In this document: piece by piece, positions 57,802-64,000 of the stretch
Layout: every line of letters begins with the position of its first letter
Position numbering within the stretch: position 1 is the first letter of the stretch
Assembly: GCA_033239525.1 (NCBI GenBank)
Contig: BSYO01000031.1
Span: 1,984,001-2,048,000, forward strand
DNA: 64,000 nt
DNA from: Nepenthes gracilis
Lineage: Eukaryota; Streptophyta; Magnoliopsida; Caryophyllales; Nepenthaceae
Direction of reading: 5' to 3'
Position numbers and translations under genes: made by a program
Notes under the pieces: model-generated
Seen by the model: only the letters and a program-made list of their open reading frames with translations
The model's database searches: none
What the model was told of the DNA's origin: nothing

Positions 57802-59260
57802 ATTCTCCCATTCTCATAAAAATTTCAATCTCAAACTTATGCACCTAAAAATCCGAATGGGTAGGGGTATTTCTCCGGAACTTCATCCTTACGTTTCCAT
57901 GTCGCTTCTTCCATTGAGTGGCTCTTCCAAAGAACTTTCACCAAAGGAATTATTTTAGTTTGCAACGCTTGATCCTTTCTATCCAAAATCTGAACCGAAA
58001 TCTCAACATATATCAAATTCTTGTCAATCCGCAATGGTTCGTATTCAATGACTTGTGAAGGATCATACACGTATTTTCTCGACATAGAGACATGAAAAAT
58101 ATCATAACAATCTGTCAAACTCGGAGGCAAAGCTAATTTATCGGTTGCTTCTCCGACCCACTGCAAAATCTTAAATGGCCTAATGAATCTCGGCTTCAAT
58201 TTTCCTTTCATCCCAGACCTCAAGATTTTCTTTCTAAGAGATTCCTTCAAAAACACATGATCACTCACTTCAAACCTCAAATCAAATCTCCGTCTATTGG
58301 CAAAACTCTCTGGCGACTTTAAGTAACAATCAATAAATCTCGAATAATCTTAATTTTGTCGGTTGTATCATGAATTATATTGGGGCTCAAAAGTTTACGA
58401 TCCCCATTCTCCTCCCAATTAATTGGAGACTTACACCTTTGTTGTATAAAGTCTCAAAAGAGGAAATCCTGATACTTGACTAATAGCTGTTGTTGTATAC
58501 AAACTCAACTAGCGGGAAATAATTACCCCAATTTCTTTTTATCTCCGAAATTGATGTCCTCAACATATCTTCTAAAATTTGAATAGTTCTCTCCGATTGA
58601 CTGTTTGTTTGAGGGAAAAATGCTGTACTAAATTTCAACTTGGTACCCAACTCTTTATGCAAGTTTTTCCAAAATTTACATATAAATTTCAAATCACGAT
58701 CGAAACTATTGAAACTGAATATCATGCAATCTCATAATCTCATTAATGTATAAACGTGCCAACCTATCCCTTGAGAATGTCGTCCTGACCGACAAAAAGT
58801 GAGCCGACTTCGTCATCCTATCCATAATAATCCAAATAGTATCCAAATTTTTTGCCATCCTAGGTAAATCTAAAACAAAATTAATTTTGATATACTCCCA
58901 TTTCTAATTAGGAATTGCGAGAGGTGCAAAAATCCCAGAGGTTTCTTATACTCGGCCTTCACTTGTTTACGTACAATGCACCTTGTCTCATATGCTGCAA
59001 TCTTCCGCCTCATATTTCACCACCAGAAAGTTTTTTTCATATCTTGTTATATCTTATTTACGGCTGGATGAATTGTGTACTTAGACTTATGAGCCTCATT
59101 CAAAATTTATTCCTTTAATTCTTTAATATTTGGAACACAAATCCTATCCCAAAAACAAATAATTTTATCTGCCCGAACATTGAAATCTACCCGCGACTCA
59201 TTACTCAAATCTCCGATAATCTCCATCAAATATTGATTACTCATTTGAGTCTCCTTAATC
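57802..59260 (-). pseudogene. Tekay integrase with chromodomain
   Basis: 57837-58280 is one frame. It has FEVSDHVFLKESLRKKILRS, PFKILQWVGEATDKLALPPS, DIFHVSMSRKYVYDPSQVIE, then the chromodomain: YVEISVQILDRKDQALQTK, IIPLVKVLWKSHSMEEATWK and KYPYPF. The core 58480-58725 keeps FDRDLKFICKFW (second Asp) and NSQSERTIQILEDMLR (Glu). The zinc domain lies at about 58800-59100 in broken frames. The polypurine tract (GAGAATGGGAGAAT on the minus strand) is at 57802-57815. Confidence 0.85.
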
Positions 59261-59270
59261 TTCTCCATAG

Positions 59271-59700
59271 TCACAGGCTATACTTAGAGATACGATGAAT
59301 CATTCTCGACCATTGGAAATATAAATGAATAGCACAACTTTTCATTTCATCTAACATGTCCCATTCCTTAATCATCAAATGGGCCATCATAGTTGTAGAT
59401 TTCCGACTCAAAGTATCGGTAACCACATTCATATTCTCTAGCTGATATTGGATTTCACAATTATAATTTTTCAACAAGTCCATCCATTTACATTGTTGCA
59501 TATTTAATTTCTTTTGCGAAAATAAATACTTTAAGCTCTTACAATTAGAATATATCATAAATTTCTCCCCATATAAGTAATGTCTCCAAATCTTCAACGC
59601 AAAACTTACAGCAGCCAATTCCAAATCGTGAGTGGGATAATTTTCTTCGTGGACTTTTAATTGCCTTGACTCATATGCAATCACTTAACCACGTTGCATT
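59271..59700 (-). pseudogene. Tekay RNase H
   Basis: A 137-codon frame with AYESRQLKVHEENYPTHDLE, LAAVSFALKIWRHYLYGEKF, IYSNCKSLKYLFSQKKLNMQ and VVTDTLSRKS, the usual end of chromovirus RNase H. In the third motif the catalytic Asp of the normal TDHKSL is Asn-Cys. The domain start lies beyond a stop at about 59690. Confidence 0.8.
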
Positions 59701-60560
59701 AACACACAACCCAAACCTTTCTTAGAAGCGTCACAATGCACCACATAGCTCCCGATCCATCTAGAATCGATAATATCGGCACAGAGGTCAATCTATTCTT
59801 TAACTCTTGGAAATTCATTTTGTAATTCTCATCCCAAAGAAAGACTGTTCACTTCTGAGTCAAACGCGTTAGTGGCACCGCAATCTTCAAAAAATTTTCA
59901 ATAAAGTGTCTATAATAACCGGTCAGACCTAAGAACTCCTTACTATCGAAACATTAGTTGGTCGATTCCAATTAGCCACAACTTCAACTTTTCTTGGGTC
60001 CATTGATATACCACCCTTAAAGACTATGTCCCAAAAATGATATTTCTTTGAACCAAAATTCACATTTCTTCAATTTAGTGAACAACTGCATTTCTCTTAT
60101 AGTCTGCAACGCGATCGTCAAATGGGTTTCACGCTCCTCAAAATTTTTCAAATAAATCAAAATATCATCAATAAAAATAATAACAAATTGATCCAAATCA
60201 GGCTAGAAAACCCAATTCATAAGATCCATGAAAGATGCCGGCACATTCGTCAACCCAAAAGGAATTGCCAATAATTTATAACTGCCATACCTTGTTCTGA
60301 AAGCCATCTTGGGTACGTCCTCATGTTTAATCCTTAATTGATTATACCCTGAATGAAGATTGATCTTAGAAAAGACTCAAGTTCCTTGTAGTTGGTCAAA
60401 TAGATCATCTATTCTTGGGAGAGGATGCTTGTTCTTGATTGTAATCTTATTCAACTCCCCATAATTCACACATAGCCAGATCGATCTGTCCTTTTTCATC
60501 ATAAAAAGCACTGGAATACCCTAAGGAAATACACTTGATCAAATAACTCCATTTTCTAAC
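59700..60560 (-). pseudogene. Tekay reverse transcriptase
   Basis: The palm motif FIDDILIYLKNF near 60150-60178 is intact. Flanking RT blocks are recognisable between 59700 and 60540 (a [15 protein letters not shown] start near 60490, a LGLTGYYRHFIENF-like segment near 59915), but several frame breaks intervene. Confidence 0.8.
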
Positions 60561-61213
60561 AAATCTTGTAATTGTTGCTTCAATTCCTTCAATTCAGATG
60601 TGGCAATCCTATAATGAGTCCTCAAAATTGGCACAGATCTCGACACAATATTTATAGCAAATTCAATTTCTCTATTAGGAGATAAACTAGGCAAATCCTC
60701 CAGAAAGACATTCTCAAATTCACATATTATCATAAACTTCTCAATGGCCACATTATGACTCCCAAATGTGGCCAAGTATGCCAAGTAAGCTCGACACCCA
60801 TCCTTAATCAAATGGCTCGCATGTACGGCCGAGATCAATCTAGTCGTCTCCTTTCCAACTCTTTCTTGGAACTCAAAAGATTTATACCCTGAAATGCAAA
60901 ACAAAACGGACTTCTTGAAGCAATCCACACTAGTGTGATAATATGCCAACCAATTCATCCCCAAATAAACATTGAAATTAGGTATATTCAACAAAATCAA
61001 GTCCGCCAATAATTTATATACGTTGACCCAAATTGAACACTGAGGATACATAATATCGGCTAACAAATATTTGCCCACTAGGGTAGATACAACGAATGCA
61101 CATTCCAAAATTTGAGAAGGCACATGCAAATTACAAATAAATTTAGAGGCCACAAAAGAATGCGTGGACCTAGGATCAATCAAAACATAGGACATAGCAT
61201 TAAAAATTTGCAC
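60539..61213 (-). pseudogene. Tekay protease and RT N-terminus
   Basis: A 224-codon frame, the longest of this element. The protease site reads VLIDPRSTHSFVASKF, where DSG has become DPR, so it is probably inactive. It continues with NVYLGMNWLAYYHTSVDCFK, KDGCRAYLAYLATFGSHNVA, FLEDLPSLSPNREIEFAINI and ELKELKQQLQDLLENGVI, the normal lead-in to RT. Confidence 0.85.
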
Positions 61214-61220
61214 ATTACCT

Positions 61221-62250
61221 TCAACTACCGAAGGGTTCGCCCTTGCATTCCTTGCCGTTGCTATATAGACCCTTCAGAACATTGGTCTTCCTCTCCGGAC
61301 GTCTCGGAGGAAATGAACAGCCCTTCACCATATGCCCAATTTGGCCACAATTGAAACACGCTCCACTTTGATCGTAGCACAGCCTTCCGGCATGATTTTT
61401 ACCACAAAATTCGCACACTGTCTTCATACACTGGGACTTCATTGGTGAAGACTTTACCCCGATCACCTTTCCCTTGTCTTGAGCTTTGGAATTTGAATGG
61501 GAGACTCCAGCCCTTGAACTTTGGCCTCTACCCTCAATCTCCTTTCAAAATATTTTTCCCTTTGCTGCTATTGCTTAATAAGTAGGGCCCGGCAAACACC
61601 ACACTGTACATCCGTAGTTGGGGGGGAACTAATTGCGTTAGGATCAAATCCTGGAGTCCTTGCAAAAATTTTTCGGCTCTCTCATCCACCACCACATGGA
61701 GAGCAAAACGGGACAACTCAATAAATTTTATGTCATATTCCGCTATTGTCTGATTTCCTTACTTTAAGTAGCTAAACTCATCTTCTGCAATCTCCCGGAT
61801 GTTGGATCGGAAGAATTTCTCCATAAACGATTCCACAAACACATCCCACAAAATTTCTTCATTTTCCATCTCCAAATTCGGCATTGAGTAGCCCACCACC
61901 GACTCGCCTCTCCTTCCAGCTTATACATAGCAAACTTTACCTTGTCCTCATCGGGATAATCAATCACCGCAAACACCTTCTTCACTTGTTGGATTTAGTT
62001 CTTAGCTTTGATGGGATCAAATTCTCCTAGGAACTCTGGGACATTTTTTCTCTTGAAGCGATCAAAGGGCATCCTACTGTGCCCCTAGTCAGCTATTCTC
62101 CTCATGGCAACCAAGTCTTCATCTTGCCGTTGGATCATGCATCCATAATATTGTTCATGCAATCCATCATTGCAAGGTAATCATTCTCGCAGTTTGAACC
62201 CAATCAGCCACATTCTGAATCTCTATTATCTGCCATGATAATACCTATCA
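61221..62250 (-). pseudogene. Tekay gag
   Basis: The nucleocapsid part 61221-61466 has two Cys/His units: CEFCGKNHAGRLC and an intact CCHC knuckle CFNCGQIGHMVKGC. The capsid lies at 61534-61716 (ERAEKFLQGLQDLI) and 61764-61985 (VKFAMYKLEGEASRWWATQC). The N-terminus is around 62000-62250. Frame breaks separate the parts. Confidence 0.82.
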
Positions 62251-62310
62251 TACAAAATATCCAATTAATTAGTTCCTTAAAATTGACCCAAAATACCTTT
62301 CCTTATGACT

Positions 62311-62329
62311 CTTCTCTAATACAATTCCC
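62311..62329 (-). other. Degraded primer-binding site of the Tekay element
   Basis: Directly inside the 5' LTR the minus strand reads GGGAATTGTATTAGAGAAG, a mutated form of TTGGTATCAGAGC as seen intact at 37183-37195. Confidence 0.6.
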
Positions 62330-64000
62330 TGTCACATCCCTGAACCAAAGCAGGTTCTAAAAATAATTTAGAATAATTATAACTCACAATTAAATCTCAA
62401 AAATAAAACAATAACTAAAATCAACCCTAAAATCCGGGTGTGATTTGACACAATATCAATGTACACCAAAATAACAATAATAACAACATTAACCTTTACA
62501 AGATCCCTCTGGATAACCCATTTGAACAAATAAACAATTGTGACCTGCTCCAAAATATCATTAGAAGTAACCAACCACAATACAAACAGAGTCATTGAAT
62601 CATAACAAAACCAAATGCCACCAAATCCAATTAATTGAATAATTAGAACACTGTATCTTTAACGATACAACATACTATCAATATTTTATCAACTGCCCCA
62701 AATAATACCAAAATACGTCTGATATAAATATAGTTCGAATGCAAGTTTGATACTCACCAAAAAATATGTGAAACTTCAATTAAACCCACATCCGAGCTCT
62801 CTGCAATATATTCAAAGCCTACTAATCTGAAGGGATAAGAAGCAATGAGAAATATGATTCAAATGCTCAACAAGTATTAGTATAATGTAACAAACAAAGG
62901 CATCCAAAATCAAGATGAGAGTCAATAAAACATATCCAAATCGCGTAAAACCATTATCCAAAAGTCTGTCAATGAAAGCCCAAATATGGTCTCCTACTCA
63001 ATAGTATAATCCAAAACAAAAGTTACAAATTCTAATTATACGAGATCAACCAAATCCCAATTGTGGGCGAATCTCAATCAAAGTCTTAAAAACAATTCAA
63101 TGTAGGTAAAATATATTGAAAATCTAAAACATACACAAATCGGAGAACGAAAGACCGAAAGACTAATTTGAAAAAGGGTTACACGTACTCTTGGTAACCT
63201 TAGACCATAAGCTATTATTTAGATCCATAGGCGGGCCATCTACATTTTTCCTATAGACAAGGTTGAATGTCACTTTCTTTTGCCACCCGTAGATGATAGT
63301 CGCAATTCTCAAGTTTGTTTAATATATTAGGATATCCAAATATATTAGTTTTGTTCAATTTCTTATGATGGTTTTTATAAAAATACAAATCGGGGAGGGT
63401 CTCTATATTACATATCAAAACTTTTCCTATCTAGCGAAAAAGATAGGAAACTTCTACTCGAGAATGTCAAATCACAAAACTTTCCCATCGGAAAAGTTCA
63501 CATATCGAATCATATAACAAATATGTAGCCCGACGCGAAGAACAATACATGGATATCACATGCATGGCCCATATAGATTTTTATGACTTTTTTTTTACAA
63601 ATATACTTATATATGAACATAATCTCCCAAAATATTTATCCATTTTTCATAAACAAGTAAAATTCTCGAATATTAGCAAAACCGGAACAAAACCTCAAAT
63701 CTTTTGGTTAATCTACATGCATATATGAGTAAACAAAATGGGAGAAGGTAAAACAACATGCATTTATACCAAAATCACCAAATGTAAGTAAAAATAGTTG
63801 GAAATAGAAATAGACCAAGAATAGGATGTGAGGATACTTGCCTCAACCTCAAACTAAATAGATCTGTCAAAACGATGCCTCAGACCACCTTTTTTTCTCT
63901 TTCTCTCTCTTTCTTTTCCCTCTCTTTCTCTCTCCTTTCTCTTCTTTCTGCTTGAAATGACCGAACAGTGTGCGTTAGACCTTATATAACCGAATCGGTG
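62330..64000 (-). repeat. 5' LTR of the large Tekay element, partial
   Basis: The end GGATGTGACA is at 62330. The LTR runs to the window edge within U3, just past the TATA box. It includes a pyrimidine tract (plus strand 63890-63950) as in the other copies. The missing part should hold the hairpin modules and the TGTAATACCC start. Confidence 0.85.
63980..63989 (-). promoter_or_regulatory. TATA box of the Tekay 5' LTR
   Basis: TTATATAAGG on the minus strand, followed by TCTAACGCACAC and a GA-rich leader. The same box and spacing occur in the other Tekay LTRs of the window. The transcription start is expected about 30 bases downstream, near 63950. Confidence 0.6.

Larger units (their letters stand above)
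50417..64000 (-). mobile_element. Large Tekay chromovirus, 5' LTR cut by the window edge
   Basis: Element orientation is right to left: 5' LTR (62330 to beyond 64000), primer site, gag, protease, RT, RNase H, integrase with chromodomain, polypurine tract, 3' LTR. The 3' LTR is split into 50417-51985, 54941-55080 and 57541-57801 by two solo LTRs. The chromodomain sequence assigns it to Tekay (Del). Its outer end on the right and TSD are outside the window. It appears to sit in the same alpha-SNAP intron as the deleted element. Confidence 0.85.

Noticed and set aside
1..64000. CRISPR arrays, bacterial operons, phage or defence systems
   Set aside because: Short tandem arrays here have decayed units without spacer structure. 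Codon usage, introns and retrotransposon content show a plant nuclear genome.
1..64000. tRNA or rRNA genes and endogenous pararetrovirus sequence
   Set aside because: No cloverleaf with A and B boxes, no rRNA core and no pararetrovirus-type coat or movement motif was recognised. All reverse transcriptase fragments fit Ty3/gypsy clades.

Overview
The window is nuclear DNA of a flowering plant, most likely a eudicot. It is AT-rich, has spliced genes with GT-AG introns, and most of its length is Ty3/gypsy LTR retrotransposon DNA in several nested layers. No bacterial, organellar, CRISPR, tRNA or rRNA feature was found. Only two ordinary host genes are supported. One is a four-exon gene on the minus strand (12147-14725, with a separate 5' UTR exon near 15544-15730) for a PLAC8/DUF2985 membrane protein. 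The other is the 5' half (five exons, 44120-46504, plus strand) of an alpha-SNAP vesicle-fusion gene. Its remaining exons are not in the window, because the intron after exon 5 runs into a pile of retrotransposons that continues past the right edge.

Layout. 1-8616: a Tat-lineage gypsy element on the minus strand (5' LTR 7545-8616, gag, protease, RT, two RNase H domains, integrase). Its 3' part carries an oppositely oriented, intron-containing coiled-coil ORF. 8667-9542: a solo Ty1/copia-type LTR with a perfect target-site duplication (TSD). 9800-10863: an old LTR remnant. 11605-11908: a Mutator-type MITE with a 9-bp TSD. 12147-15730: the PLAC8 gene. 16277-17108: a solo Tat LTR. 18296-22032: a second solo Tat LTR, itself split by a 2.5-kb gypsy solo LTR (19227-21701). 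22385-24955: decayed gypsy pol. 24955-38549: a decayed chromovirus whose RNase H region is interrupted by a complete Reina-type chromovirus (28992-34679, TSD TAGAT). 38550-41898: the 5' part of another Tekay-like element. 44120-46504: alpha-SNAP. 46941-50148: an internally deleted Tekay-like element with a near-perfect TSD. 50417-64000: a larger Tekay element that runs off the window. Two more copies of the 2.5-kb solo LTR lie inside its 3' LTR, and a 268-bp-period repeat dimer is attached to one of them.

Six insertions have been reduced to solo LTRs with intact TSDs, against one structurally complete element, so LTR-LTR recombination has been frequent. All retrotransposon reading frames carry stops or frameshifts, so none looks autonomous now. 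Within each element the domains are in the normal gag-PR-RT-RH-INT order. The features that standard annotation would most likely miss are the spliced antisense gene of the Tat element, the long antisense open frame kept in all three copies of the 2.5-kb LTR, the short hairpin modules next to the TATA boxes of the Tekay LTRs, and the more than 17-kb transposon-filled intron of alpha-SNAP. All of this was read by eye; no similarity search was run.
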